A stretch of DNA of 64,000 nt. Origin: Sporodiniella umbellata. Lineage: Eukaryota > Mucoromycota > Mucoromycetes > Mucorales > Rhizopodaceae. Below are positions 21,898 through 33,796 of this stretch, one piece after another. The stretch is taken from positions 124,001-188,000 of the forward strand of contig JAIXMR010000036.1 of NCBI GenBank assembly GCA_025677835.1, written 5' to 3'. Positions within the stretch are counted from its first letter, which is position 1. Every line of letters begins with the position of its first letter. The position numbers were made by a program, and so were the translations under genes. A model generated the notes under the pieces. The model was not told where the DNA came from, did no database searches, and saw only the letters and a program-made list of their open reading frames with translations.

Positions 21898-24052
21898 ATG
21901 AGTGATGGTTTGTTTTCGAAGCATGCTGTGCTTAATGCAGGTATTTTTCTATCAATTTCTGTTACTTCTCTTTTAGATGTTCTTTAGTTTTAAAAAACGT
22001 ACCTATAGGAGCCATTCCAGTTTCAGCTGAAGAGTTATCGCAAAGATATGCAAAGCTTTTTCAACAATATTCTCGGTAAGCATCGTAGCATACGATGTTG
22101 TGAAGTTTACACTCGATTTCGTGTCTAATTTTGCTTTTTCATTTTGAAATAATGACATTTTTTTTGAATCATACATATATTTCTGGTAGGTTAAAGGCAC
22201 AACATACAGTATTAAAAAAGGCTGTCATTAAGGTATTCTCTACTTTTTGAAGATAAAAAAAAAAAAACATAAAGCAAACTATTTCTAGGAACAAGCTTCG
22301 AATGTAGCATTACAAGGCAATGTCAAAGAAAAGGAAAAGGAAATCCGTAAGGTGAGCGAATTTTGAAAATAACTCTATTGGAGCTAATAAAAGAAATAGC
22401 TTCAGGAACAATTGGACCTCTTGTCGTTTCATAATGAAAGGTTGACCAAACGCATTCAAGCTGTACAAGGAAGTGAACAGGTTAGAGCTATTTTTTTTTA
22501 TTTGTTTCCCACTTTATAGCAACAACAGGAAAAGCCAAGAGTCTAAATATTACTAGAAAGGGAGCTATTTTTCAATACTGGGAGGCTCTGTGAAAAAAGA
22601 GTTGGAAGAAAATACAAAAGCTTTAGATGCAGCTAACTCCGAGTTAGAACGAAGGATTTTGGAAAATGAACAGCTTAACAACGAGTTGACAGAGAAACAG
22701 TTTGAGTTTACGACCAATATCAACACGCTGTTAAAACAGATTCAAGATTTAGAAAGCCAGATAAATGGATTGAAAGCTGAAAATGCTTCTCTTCAATCTG
22801 ATGTCCAGGGGTTGAATACAACAGAACACAAAGAAGCTCTTGGTTCATCATCATCAGAGGCTCTATTAGCTGAAAAAGTAGACGAGCTCAAGTTAGAGCT
22901 GGATCAAAAAACGAATCTGCTAGACGAGCAAAACGAAAAGATGAAAGCAAACGACGTCCGTCTTTTATCGGAAATTCGTAGTCTTCGTGCTATCGTTTTT
23001 GCCAAAATGGGTTCTTTGGAAACTCTGGATTTAAAAGATGTACTTCACGAATCGTGGGACTCTCTTAAAAACTTGGAGGAAGCCTCAGAAAAATATGTGC
23101 AATCTGTTCACGATAACGATAACAAGGTAGCTTAAACAACACCATGAGGAAGAATAAAAAAGCACAGAAGGTTCTTATTATCGGTTTTTAGGAGTTGACC
23201 CCGTTACCACATGAAATGGCTGAAAGGCTTGCACTTTCCCATGAGATTTGGAGAAAGGAGCTTGAGAAGGTGACTACAGAGTTAGAAGATAAGAAGAAGG
23301 AAATGAGCGATCTTTTAGAAAAAGCGCAACAAGGCTTTACGAAAGAAAACGAACACCAAGAGCTTTTGAAGCAAATATACGAAAAACATAAAGAAGAACA
23401 AGAAAAGCTTGAACAACAGCATAACGAGACACTACGAGAACTTGACATAAAATACGACAAACAATCGGAGAGTCACGTATTGGAAAAAGAAAACGCCATG
23501 CAAACCATCCAAGATTTGGAAGCGATAAGGGACAGTCTTCAAAACGAAAATACCAAGCTGCAGCAAGAGATTGAACATATTCATATCCATAGACAGTCTG
23601 CAATTGACAATGAGGCTCAAACAGATCCAGAAGCAAAAGATGAAGGGGACGATGAAGTGTTTATATACCCAACAAAAGCTGAGGAGGAAGACGAAGAAGC
23701 TTTTGTATATACCGGTATAGATGCGATACCAACATCCAAAGAAAATAAGCCTGAAAAACAAGACGAGATCGACGAACTAAAGATATCTTACGAAAAGCAA
23801 GTCTGTGAGCTCAACGAAAAGCTACAGTTATCAGACAGTAAAGCTCTCAGGCTTGAAAACATGTTTAAAAATCTCGAGAGCCAGCTGTCTTCAAAAGAGG
23901 AAACAAACCAGATGCTGCAATCTGAAATTGAAGAGCTAAAGAAAAAAGTAAAGCACTCTCAGGACATGCTTACGACCACCGAAACCAACTACCAATCTCA
24001 GGTGGATGCAATGACCGAAATGATAACCATGCTTCAACAAGAACAACGATAA
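21898..24052 (+). CDS. PPP1R21: PPP1R21-like coiled-coil protein (KLRAQ domain; FERRY subunit homologue)
   Basis: Seven exons (21898-21940, 22009-22075, 22190-22232, 22289-22351, 22400-22480, 22557-23126, 23192-24052) give 575 residues. The N-terminus carries the KLRAQ block: LSQRYAKLFQQYSRLKAQ, TVLKKAVIKEQASNVALQ, then LDLLSFHNERLTKRIQ, position by position like human PPP1R21. The C-terminal end (VCELNEKLQLSDSKALRLEN and DMLTTTETNYQSQVDAMTEM) matches the human C-terminal block, including the family motif TTKRSYEDQL. Most of the protein is coiled coil. The central helical domain of the animal protein (about 300 residues) is mostly absent. In animals PPP1R21 is part of the FERRY complex, a Rab5 effector that links early endosomes to mRNAs and ribosomes; whether this fungal protein does so is inference. 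Confidence 0.85.
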
Positions 24053-24241
24053 TAAATATGCATATCTTTACATATACGCACATATCTCACTATGGAGTCC
24101 CAGGACTTTACTACAGTTTTTTTCTATTTGAAAAAAAAAAAAAAAAAAAAACCAGTAGGCTTGGGCTCCCTTTAGAATCCCTCAACCCAAGAAGCTTTGG
24201 CTATTTTGTGCTTTTTGATTACATAGTGACAAAAGAGCGTC

Positions 24242-24957
24242 ATGTCGACTGCAAATGATTATCAAAGCCCCGAAAAATTTCCATATTTAGTGCGCATTGC
24301 CACACCCGGGATACAATGCAGAGCCACATTTGTGTTGGCTGAAAAAAAAAAAGTGTATTGTCCCTGTTTTTTCCTTTTTTTTTTTTTTTTTTTTTTGGGT
24401 ATTCATTTTGCAATGCATAAACGACAGATTAAAAAAGAGCCCTTACAGCCTTCTTGGCCTGCTGAAAAAGCTCAAAAAGTCAGGAAAAAACACCCGATGC
24501 AACAGATAATGTCGACACTGCCTCAGCTAGGCATTACTTTTGCCATTCTATTTTGCTTCTCCATTTCAGCCAGCTCAAGCCTTATAAAAGAGTAAATTTT
24601 TAAGATATTTAAAGAAAAGATTAAGCGATTTTTTTTTTTTTACTTACAGCTGGTGTTAATAGCAGCGGCCTGTTTTATGTATCGTGCGTTAGCTTGATGT
24701 TAATGTGCTTTGTATTCTTGGCACTTCAGGTCACAGGAGCAGAATACAAGAACTGGCAACAGACACCTAAAACACGTCAATATATCCAGATAGCTAGTGC
24801 CAGTGCTTTGGTTGCCTTTGTTGGGTTAAATCTAACCTACTGGCCACTCTTCAGCTTACTGACGCCTATATTTGTAGCCACACAGTTTATTTTTATCATT
24901 TCTTTTTTAATTGTTTCATTGGCCATAACAGACATGATTCGTCAAGTTTTTTTGTAA
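24242..24957 (+). CDS. Predicted four-helix membrane protein
   Basis: Three exons (24242-24352, 24428-24591, 24663-24957) give 189 residues. The N-terminal 85 residues are polar and basic, followed by four hydrophobic segments: LGITFAILFCFSISASSSLI, GLFYVSCVSLMLMCFVFLAL, IQIASASALVAFVGLNLTYW and FVATQFIFIISFLIVSLAIT. Intron 1 (75 bp, a multiple of three and without stop codons) contains a long T-run, so it is also readable in frame; I treat it as an intron because of the T-tract and acceptor CGACAG. The acceptor of intron 2 was chosen (TTAATAG at 24656-24662) because it alone keeps the frame. I do not recognise the family. The gene lies between the PPP1R21-like gene and the flippase on the same strand. 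Confidence 0.6.
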
Positions 24958-25088
24958 TACAGTTTTTTTAAAATAAAGCGGAACGCACATTAAAAAAAAA
25001 GGAGGGCAGAGCTTAGAAAAAAAAAAAAAAAAAGCCCTCTCTTTCTTCTTTGCTTTCTTCTTCACACCACCCTTTTTAGTTTCCAAAA

Positions 25089-25775
25089 GTGGCGTCGAAC
25101 AATAACCTTCCAGAAAAAAACCCTTTCGAGGACTTGAACGAGTCTGAGTCTGGACAGCCAACGCACGATCTGTTAAGTTGGCAGAACAATAGAAGCACTC
25201 AACCCTCGTCTGCCAATCCCCCAGTACAGACTACTACTACACATGTACAGCAATCCGCTCATTTGAAAGGTGGCGATTCGTCATTTGCTTTGGATGACGG
25301 TAAGTCCAAAACCAAAAAAAAAAAAAAAAAAAAAAGAGGCAGCTTACACTAAATGCTTTGCTCAAGGCTCTTTTTACGAAGACACCGTTCTCGAGGATGA
25401 AGATAATCTACAACTACTAAACAACCAAGGATCTATCTCAGGTCGATACGATCGCTCGAATACCAACACTATCCCACTTCATCGGCCAGAGTCACAACCT
25501 TCAACCATCTCTAAAAAGAGACGGCCGAGGAAAAGCTTGAAGGAAATACTGAATCGGCTGATAGGCAGAACCACTGTAAAAGAGAGAACTGGGGAACGCA
25601 TTATTTACATCAATAACCCAGAACTAAACGACCAACAAAGCTTTTTGCACAACCGAGTCTTCACAGCCAAATACACTTCAATCACCTTTTTACCCAAATT
25701 TCTCTACGAGGAATTTTCAAAGTACGCCAACTTATTCTTTCTGTTTATTTCTGGTATTCAGGCAAGTACGGCTTG

Positions 25776-25809
<34 letters not shown>

Positions 25810-25957
25810 AACAATAAGAATATGTATTGATACTTTGTTTTAAAACATACAGCAAATCCCTGGTATCTCGCCTACATCTAAATATACAACTTTGGTACCT
25901 TTGATCATTGTGCTGTTCATAACAGCTATTAAAGAACTCGTAGAGGACTGGGTAAGA

Positions 25958-25991
<34 letters not shown>

Positions 25992-28900
25992 GAGGGGGAG
26001 GGGGGCTTATCGACAGCTAATGATAGTTTTATACTCTAGGGCGTACATAGATCAGATGCCGAACTAAATGCTAGGAAAAGCAGAGTACTGGTAGGCACTC
26101 AGTTTGAAGAGAAGGCTTGGCGAGACATTAGGGTCGGAGATATTCTTCGTATAGAGAGTGGAGAGAATTTCCCAGCTGATCTGATACTTATCAGTAGCTC
26201 CGAACCAGAAGGGCTTTGCTATATCGAAACGAGTAACCTGGATGGGTAAGAAAACAAGGAAAGCACACACAAAGGTAACTGACAGTATGATTAGTGAAGT
26301 CAATTTAAAAATCAAACAAGCCTTACCCGAAACAGCAAACATATTAAATCCTATTGACATGGCACAAATGCAAGGAACAATCAAAAGCGAACAGCCTAAT
26401 AATCGCCTGTACAACTATGACGGTGTATTGACTAGTTCCATTTCAAACGAAATGGGAAAATCCAAAGATTATCCACTTGATCCTTCACACATGTTATTGA
26501 GAGGCGCTCAGCTTCGAAACACAATGTGGATCTATGGTGTGGTTGTCTTCACTGGTCATGAAACCAAGCTGATGTTAAACTCAAGGTACCCTCAGATATA
26601 TCTATCTATCTTACTCTTCTTTTTAATCTAGCAAAAAGCCTTCAAAAGTCTCCAATGTGACGCGTATTACCAACCGAAACATATTGTATTTATTTGCTAT
26701 TTTGGTTTTGATGAGTATTGCTTGTGCTGTAGGCGGCTTGGTCTTTACGGTAAGTGACAACATCCTCTAGTCGATCACTCTTGGCTTACATTCACTGACT
26801 ATAGATTCAAAAAAGCGAATATACCGAAGGCTATCTAAAACTAACACTGGCTTCAACACGAGCCCAAGCTTTTGGCTATGATATTTTGACATTTTTGATT
26901 CTTTTTAACAGCTTTATCCCCATCAGGTATGTGTGCCTTGCAAAAAAAAAAAAAAAAAAAAAAAAAAGGGGGCGTATACACACAGATTTCTAACCCCCTT
27001 TTTTAAATATATATATATAAAAAGTTTGATGGTTACTATGGAGATCGTAAAGTTTGTATTATCGTTTTTGATTCAATCAGATCTAGACATGTATTACGAT
27101 TTGACAGACACGCCAGCCGTAGCTCGAAGCAGTAGTCTAATTGAAGAGTTAGGTCAAGTGAAGTTTGTATTTTCAGACAAGACCGGCACACTTACTTGTA
27201 ACGAAATGCAATTCCGACAGTGCTCTATTGCCGGTCAATGCTATGCTGACAAAGTCGAGTCTGATAAACAGGCAAAAGAAGGAGTTGAGGATCCCACTCT
27301 GCAATACAGCTTCAGTCAATTAGAAGAACACCTCAAGACGCACGCCACAGCCAATGTTATCAACGAATTCCTCAGCTTGCTCGCTACGTGTCACACGGTG
27401 ATTCCAGAAGCTCAAGAAGGGTCAGATGAGATTGCCTATCAAGCCTCGTCACCTGACGAAGGTGCGCTTGTCAAGGGTGCTAGCGTTTTGAATTATAAAT
27501 TCCATGTAAAGAAAAAGTGAATGTGAACAAAAAGTATGCTGGAGAAAAAAGTTAATAGAGGTTATTGATAGACACGTAAACCACATTCGATCCTATGCTC
27601 GCAACAAGGACAAGATCAGGAATACCAAGTACTTAATGTGTGTGAATTCAATTCAACACGCAAGAGGATGTCTGCTATTATTCGAGGACCGGATGGAAAG
27701 ATCAAGCTGTACTGTAAAGGGGCGGACACGGTGATCTTGGAACGGTTGGCTGAAAACAACCCGTTTGTTGAAAACACGTTACTTCACCTAGAAGAATTTG
27801 CATGCGAAGGTCTTCGGACGCTTTGTATTGCCATGCGAGAGATTCCTGAAGAGGAGTACGCTCGATGGTCACAGATTTACGATAAGGCTGCGACCACCCT
27901 TGTCAATCGTGCGGATGAGCTCGATAAAGCGGCCGAATCGATTGAAAAAGACTTGTTCTTGTTGGGTGCTACCGCGATCGAAGACAAGTTACAAGAGGGT
28001 GTGCCAGACACCATTCATACTTTACAAGAAGCCGGTATCCGCGTATGGGTTTTGACAGGCGATAGACAAGAAACAGCAATCAATATTGGTTATTCTTGTA
28101 AACTACTGAATGAAGAGATGAGTTTGATTGTCTGTAATCAGGATACGCATTGGGAAACCAAGAGTTTTCTGGAAACAAAGTTAAAGGATATTCATGGCGC
28201 CATGGAAAGAGGGGAAGAGCTCGAGGTAAGTCTCGGTTTTTATAGCCCACCTTTCTAAAAAAAAAAAAAAAAATTTTTTTTTTTTTTTTTGGATAGCCCC
28301 TAGCCTTTGTGATTGACGGAAAAGCATTAACGTTTGCCTTGGAAAAAGATATCGAAAAAATCTTGTTTGACCTGGCCGTGCTTTGCAAGGCGGTTGTTTG
28401 CTGTCGTGTATCGCCACTCCAAAAAGCTTTGGTAGTAAAGCTAGTCAAGAAATACGATCAATCCATTCTATTGGCTATTGGCGATGGTGCCAACGATGTA
28501 TCCATGATTCAAGCAGCCCATGTCGGTGTAGGCATTAGTGGAGTCGAAGGTTTACAGGCTGCTAGAAGCGCCGATTTTGCCATTTCTCAGTTCAAATACC
28601 TCAAGAAACTGCTACTTGTGCATGGCGCCTGGGCTTATCAAAGACTAAGTAAAATGATCTTTTTTTACTTTTATAAAAACGTAGCCATGTATTTGACACA
28701 GTTCTGGGTAAACTCTTTCTATGCATACACAACACACACACACACACACATACACTTACCAATTGCTCAACTAGTACGCCTTTTATAATGGGTTTTCTGG
28801 ATCTACACTGTATGAATCATGGACCATGTCATGTTTCAATGTGATCTTTACCTTTCTTCCCCCTTTAAGTATTGGTATATTTGATCAGTTTGTTTCTGCA

Positions 28901-29423
28901 AGAATGCTTGATAAATACCCTCAGATGTATATGCTTGGACAGACGAATGAATTTTTCAACCAAAAGAAGTTTTGGGGATGGTTTTTCAATGCTGTATTTC
29001 ACTCGCTGGTGCTGTTTTTTATTGCCGTAGGTGGATTGAGTATTGATGGTGTGTTTGTAGAGGGATATGCTGGTGGTCAGTGGTGGGTAGGTACCACGGT
29101 GTTTACAGCTGTTTTGGGTTGCATTTTATGGAAAGGCACGTTAATGACAGAGTAGGTGATGAAAAGACCCAACAGAAACAGTTGACTAACAAAGTTTTTA
29201 GTGTGTGGACAAAGTATACAGCGATCGCTATTCCTGGCTCCATGCTGATTTGGTTCATCTACTTGCCGTTGGTATCGTATGTAGGATCGGCTATCTCTGT
29301 TGATGTTTTCCCAGAATATTATGGTATTGTCCCTGTTCTTTGGGGTAATGTCAACTTTTGGCTTTTTGTTTTACTGGTGCCTTTTGTTTGTAATCTAAGG
29401 GACTTTATTTGGAAATAGTAAGG

Positions 29424-29458
<35 letters not shown>

Positions 29459-29738
29459 GGGTATAAAACTGTACCAACCTTTTTTTTTTTTTTTTTTTTT
29501 TGTTTATAGTACCAAAAGAATGTATCGACCCCTCCCATACCATTTTGTTCAGGAAATTCAAAAATATAGTCTTCCTGATTATAGGCCACGTATGGACCGA
29601 TTTAGGCAGGCAGTGAACAAAGTGCGAAGAATCCAGCGATTGAAAAGAAATAGAGGTTATGCCTTCTCACAAAATGACAGCGATCAAAACAAGATTATTC
29701 GCGTTTACGATACCACCCAACAGAAACCATTGGGTTAA
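25089..29738 (+). CDS. DRS2: P4-type ATPase, Drs2/ATP8A-like aminophospholipid flippase
   Basis: Thirteen exons (25089-25299, 25367-25761, 25853-25951, 26040-26245, 26295-26585, 26632-26749, 26805-26926, 27025-27505, 27572-28225, 28297-28707, 28775-29151, 29202-29417, 29510-29738) give about 1,269 residues. P4 hallmarks are the [18 protein letters not shown] segment after helix 1, the phosphorylation site [12 protein letters not shown] near residue 530, and the hinge [19 protein letters not shown]. The C-terminal tail ([24 protein letters not shown]) matches the Drs2/ATP8A clade, the trans-Golgi flippases of phosphatidylserine and phosphatidylethanolamine that need a Cdc50 partner. Two oddities: no ATG is in frame in the first two exons (the frame opens with GTG in a good context), and intron 2 begins with GC (cag|gcaagt). 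Introns hold long homopolymers and GA, CA and TA microsatellites. Confidence 0.93.
25775..25809. repeat. (GA)n tract followed by G9, in flippase intron 2
   Basis: Thirteen GA units run into nine G residues. The tract lies about 13 bp after the GC donor of intron 2 of the P4-ATPase gene. Confidence 0.95.
29425..29452. repeat. (TA)n microsatellite in flippase intron 12
   Basis: Fourteen TA units close to the donor of the last intron; a T-run of about 21 precedes the acceptor of the same intron. Confidence 0.95.
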
Positions 29739-29995
29739 TCAGCAAGGTGTTTGAGTCCTAGTGATTTTTATTTTATGATTCAAACTCTAGTGTCTGTCAT
29801 ACCCATTGAACATTTAAGCCTATCGTATTTTGGACTCATCTGGGCTCCGTCTTTTCTATTAAAAAAAAAATAAAAAAAAAAAAAAAATTAATAATAATAA
29901 TAATTAAAGGACTCTGGACACGGTTCATTTCAGCTCTTTTTTTATATATATATATTTTTTTTTTTTTTTATTTTTTTAAAAAAAAAAGAAAAAGC

Positions 29996-31450
29996 ATGTC
30001 TGAATCCAAAGCAGTTATTTTAGTTGGCGGTCCTTCAAGAGGCACACGGTTCAGACCTCTTTCTTTGAACTGTCCTAAACCTTTGTTTCCGATTGCCGGT
30101 CGTCCACTCATCTACCATCATCTGGAGGCTTTATCAAAAGTAAAGAATCTGAAAGAGGTGTTGATTATCGGTTTATTTGAAGACAAAGTGTTTGCACCTT
30201 ACATTGAATCAGCTGCTATTGAATTTCCTCACTTGAACATTCGGTAATTGTTTACTTTTATTGAGTTGTTTGTATGTCAACCAGGCTTTAGTTATCTTCA
30301 TGAATACCAAGCGTTAGGCACTGCAGGTGGTATTTATCATTTCCGTGACGAGATTTTAAGAGGACAAACCAAACAATTTTTCGTGATGCATATCGATATT
30401 GCCTGTTCGTTCCCTCTGGATGAAATCTTGACGGCGCATATGAAACATCGTGGAGTATGTACCATGTTGGGTACCAAAGTTCCAGCAGCTGAAGCCAAAC
30501 GTTACGGTTGTTTGGTAGCTGATGCAGATACCAATCAAGTACTTCACTATGTTGAGAAACCAGAGACGTTTATTTCCGATTTGATTTCTTGTGGTGTCTT
30601 TTTGTTTGACGTGGCGGTATTTGCAGAGATGAAGAAAGCGTTGGATAGAAAAGAAAACGAAGAACAGACCGATTTCTTCATGTCCAGTGCCAACGATGAA
30701 TTGCGGTTGGAACAAGACGTCTTGCGATCCTTGACTGAAAACAGTAACCTGTATGTTTATGTAACCAAGCAATTCTGGAAACAAATCAAAACAGCTGGGT
30801 AAGCACCCAAAAAGGGGGTGGAGCGAAAAAGTGACATGCATTCATTCTCTCTTTTTTAAAGCTCTGCCATTGCTGCCAATGCTCTCTATCTTGAAGCTGC
30901 TGCACGCGAATCATCAGATCGGCTGACACAAAGCGTTTCAGGTGGACCAGAGATCCTTGGGGCTGTCTCTATCCATCCTTCAGCCCAAGTAGATCCTAGT
31001 GCCAAGGTAAGAAAAAGATCGTTTCGAAAGATGAATAGAGAGGGTTGACATGACATCTAGATTGGCCCAAACGTCTCTATCGGTCCTCGTGTTCATATTG
31101 GGCAAGGGGTGAGAGTGAAGGATGCTATTTTGTTGGATAATGTGCATGTTGGAGTAAATAGAAAGCTATCAAAGTGTTTGGGAGGCTAACTTTTTTTTTA
31201 AAAATAGAAAGCAAGTTGTGTACTCCATTCGATCGTTGGCTGGAATAGCCGTGTGGGTTCTTGGTCTAGAGTCGAAGGCTGTCCTGTTTACGGTGAAGAT
31301 AACAGTATGATGAAGAACGGTGTGAAAAGTCAAAGTATCACTATCTTGGGTAAAGATGTCACTGTTATGGATGAAACCATTATCCGTAACTGTATTGTCT
31401 TGCCTCATAAGGAGCTTAAATCATGTTACCACAATGAGATTCTTATGTAA
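29996..31450 (+). CDS. GMPPA: GMPPA-like nucleotidyltransferase (GDP-mannose pyrophosphorylase alpha type)
   Basis: Five exons (29996-30243, 30292-30798, 30862-31006, 31061-31153, 31208-31450) give 411 residues. The nucleotidyltransferase domain starts AVILVGGPSRGTRFRPLS, with the GMPPA-type insertion in the P-loop (GGPxxGTRFRPLS instead of [11 protein letters not shown]), and includes YQALGTAGGIYHFRD. A left-handed beta-helix of hexapeptide repeats (IGPNVSIGPRVHIGQGVRVK) and VLHSIVGWNSRVGSWSRVEG follow. In animals GMPPA is not itself the main enzyme but binds GDP-mannose and restrains GMPPB. Here the usual NADVCSDFP at the active site reads HIDIACSFP, so the first Asp is kept and the second acidic position is lost, which fits a regulatory rather than catalytic role. 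GMPPB is encoded about 20 kb away (51.8-53.2 kb). Confidence 0.88.
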
Positions 31451-31785
31451 ACTCGATAAAGTTTGAAGTGTTACCAAGATTTCTCTTTTAAATTTTTTTA
31501 AGCGTCCGTCTCAACGGACATTGAAATCTAACCGGAGTAAAAAAAAAAAGAGAGTGAAAGAGAGAGAGGCTTAGTTTAGATAACATTCTCTATTTTCTGT
31601 TTTTTTTTTTAATCTATAATTTTTATATGACTTTTATTGATGAAAGTAAAGAGAGAGAAGAATACTGTTTGTATGAAAGATAAAAAGAAAAAAAAAATTT
31701 TTTTTTCGTTTTTTTCGGTAATAAAGTATATGTAAGCGGTAATTGAAACTATACAGATGGAGAGTGGAGGAAATGACGGGAGGAT
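31451..31785. other. Convergent intergenic region
   Basis: Between the GMPPA-like and proline dehydrogenase stop codons. Contains a small hairpin (GTCCGT/ACGGAC, loop of four) at 31504-31519, 55 bp after the GMPPA stop, and several A- and T-runs. It probably holds both polyadenylation regions. Confidence 0.5.
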
Positions 31786-33646
31786 TTAGGTAGAAGACTT
31801 GATGGAAACATCAGCAGAAGCATTCCCAGTGATACGGCGCTTCAATTCATCCCAGAGCAATTGACGTTCGTGCACAACACCAGGGCCGCCGAGTACAGAA
31901 GAATTTTCTTGGGCGCGACGAAGCAAGTAAGGGATGACTTCATCAATCATACCGTAAGGCAGGTATTTATAGATGGCGTATCCGTGACGCGCGAGGGTGT
32001 AAGAAATTTGGTCCTGCATGGCAAAGAGTTGACCAAACATGACGACGCCAGCGTGCGGAGAGATATGGTTTTTTTCCATTTCTTCAATGGTCAACAGGAC
32101 CGAGTCACGGTTATGACTCGCGACCATAAATACGATAGGGGAAGTTTGAACCGAGAGGGGTGCATCCGAGGTTTCTTGATATTTGCGCAACTTGTTCAAG
32201 AGGTATTTGACACCACCGTTGTAAGACTCATGCGTGTCTTCAAGCGTGTCGTGAATAGGGGAAGCATAACCCATGTCGATAGCGCGTTTTCGTTCAGAGA
32301 CCATGTAAGCCCCACGCACGAGTTTGGCGGCAAACACAAAGTTCTCGCGTCTGGATAACTCTTCATCCAGTTCCATTCTACCACGAGCAGATTTGGTATA
32401 CATTTGGTCTAGAAGGGGGGGGATGAGTTTAGGTGTGTATGTTTTTAGTTTTTGACTTACATGTGTTGAAGACAGTCGGGCCATCTTCTCTTGCGTTGTA
32501 TTTGCGTTGATATTCCACAGCGACGTGATCAATGGCGTTTTGAAAGTAAGATTGTTCAGCATCGACCATGACGCTCACGTTGAGTTCTTTGGCTAAACCA
32601 CAGGCTTCGTCTACCCGTTGCATCATGCGATCATAAGCCTCTAAATCTTCGGAGTTCAACAAGGCGTTGGCTTGGTTCTGGGTTGCCCACCAGAGATGGC
32701 GACCGGGGCCTTGCAGGTGAAACAATTTTCTGAATTCTAACAGATCCAGGCTGCCCTTGTCACGCGCAAGACGATCCAGGATGGTTTGACGCTCATTGGC
32801 AACGGCTGGCGTCGCTGCAGGGGGTAAAACGGATTGAACCACCTGACGCAGTCCCTGGGCGTCGATACGACCGTTTTCTTGCTGTTCCAAAAAGGCTTGA
32901 TCCAGGGCGGTGATGGCTTGGTTCAAACGCAACAAGAGTTCAGGGGGAGAAAAGGCGGTCACCTTGACAGCCACCATGGCATTGGAACCGTTTCCTCCCG
33001 AGGCGGTACGGAGACAGGTCTTGATCATCTTTAGGATGACGTCCGCTTGCTTTTCTTCATGAAAGTATTTACTCTGGCCTTGGACCGGTTCTCTCGTTTC
33101 GTCCAGGTGTAAATCGGCCTCAATCGATAAATCCAAAATACAGTTGATGCCAGAATGGGCCAATCGATCCATGCTCGAAATACATTCTTCGGATGTCTCG
33201 CCACCACAAAAGTGACGGAAAAACGTTTGCTTCACAAACCAATACACAGGCGCCTGTAGATGAAGCTTTTCGGCTGCAGATATCAGATAAGGCGCTGCGT
33301 CCACCAACCAAGGGAACGCACACAAACGGTATACAAACAAAGCCAACGCTAGCTCGTCCACCGATTTGGCCTGTACAGCAATACGGTTGTCCTTATCTTG
33401 TAATTCGGCCATCGTAGCACCTGGGCTTGAGCCGGTCACCATAGGATTGGCCATCATTGCTTCCGCTGTCACCACACTTTGATTGTAGAAATAGAGTGAA
33501 GAAGCAAGCGCTACACTAGCAGAGATGGACTTGAAAGGCACACGTTGAACCACTCGACCTGTCGTCATAGATCGTACAGCTGGAGGGAGGCCTACACGAA
33601 GTGAGCGCATGTGAGGAACAGCGGCACGAGCGAAAATACGATGCAT
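31786..33646 (-). CDS. PUT1: Mitochondrial proline dehydrogenase
   Basis: Two exons (33646-32461, 32408-31786) give 602 residues. The start MHRIFARAAVPHMRSLRVG is an Arg-rich mitochondrial presequence. The PRODH barrel shows SVMVDAEQSYFQNAIDH, FAAKLVRGAYMVSERKRA, MVASHNRDSV, FGQLFAMQDQISYTLARHG and YKYLPYGMIDEVIPYLLRRA, the FAD- and proline-binding segments. A helical insertion of about 90 residues (RIDAQGLRQVVQSVLPP, then DKGSLDLLEFRKLF) interrupts the barrel with EF-hand-like character; animal PRODH has an insertion at the same place. The enzyme oxidises proline to pyrroline-5-carboxylate and passes electrons to ubiquinone. The gene is visibly more GC-rich than its neighbours, and its promoter carries three CCAAT boxes. 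Confidence 0.93.
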
Positions 33647-33725
33647 TCGATTGATGTATTAGATTTTCTTGTCAATAAAAAAAAAAAAAAGAAAAAGAAA
33701 AAAATGAAAATTGGAAAGAAAAAGA

Positions 33726-33734
<9 letters not shown>

Positions 33735-33764
<30 letters not shown>
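33735..33764. repeat. (GA)n microsatellite in the PUT1 leader
   Basis: Fifteen GA units preceded by A-rich sequence and A-runs, about 90 bp upstream of the PUT1 ATG, probably inside its 5' untranslated region or core promoter (pyrimidine-rich on the coding strand). Confidence 0.95.
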
Positions 33765-33766
<2 letters not shown>

Positions 33767-33796
33767 AAAAATAAGAATGTGGGGCACTTTTCCCCT

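Noticed and set aside
30356..30841. Minus-strand open frame of 161 codons inside the GMPPA-like gene
   Set aside because: Antisense shadow of exon 2, which has clear family motifs on the plus strand.
31504..31519. Bacterial-type terminator after the GMPPA-like gene
   Set aside because: The stem is only six base pairs and the genome is eukaryotic; polyadenylation signals are expected instead.
31861..32358. Plus-strand open frame of 165 codons inside PUT1
   Set aside because: Antisense shadow of the conserved proline dehydrogenase exon.
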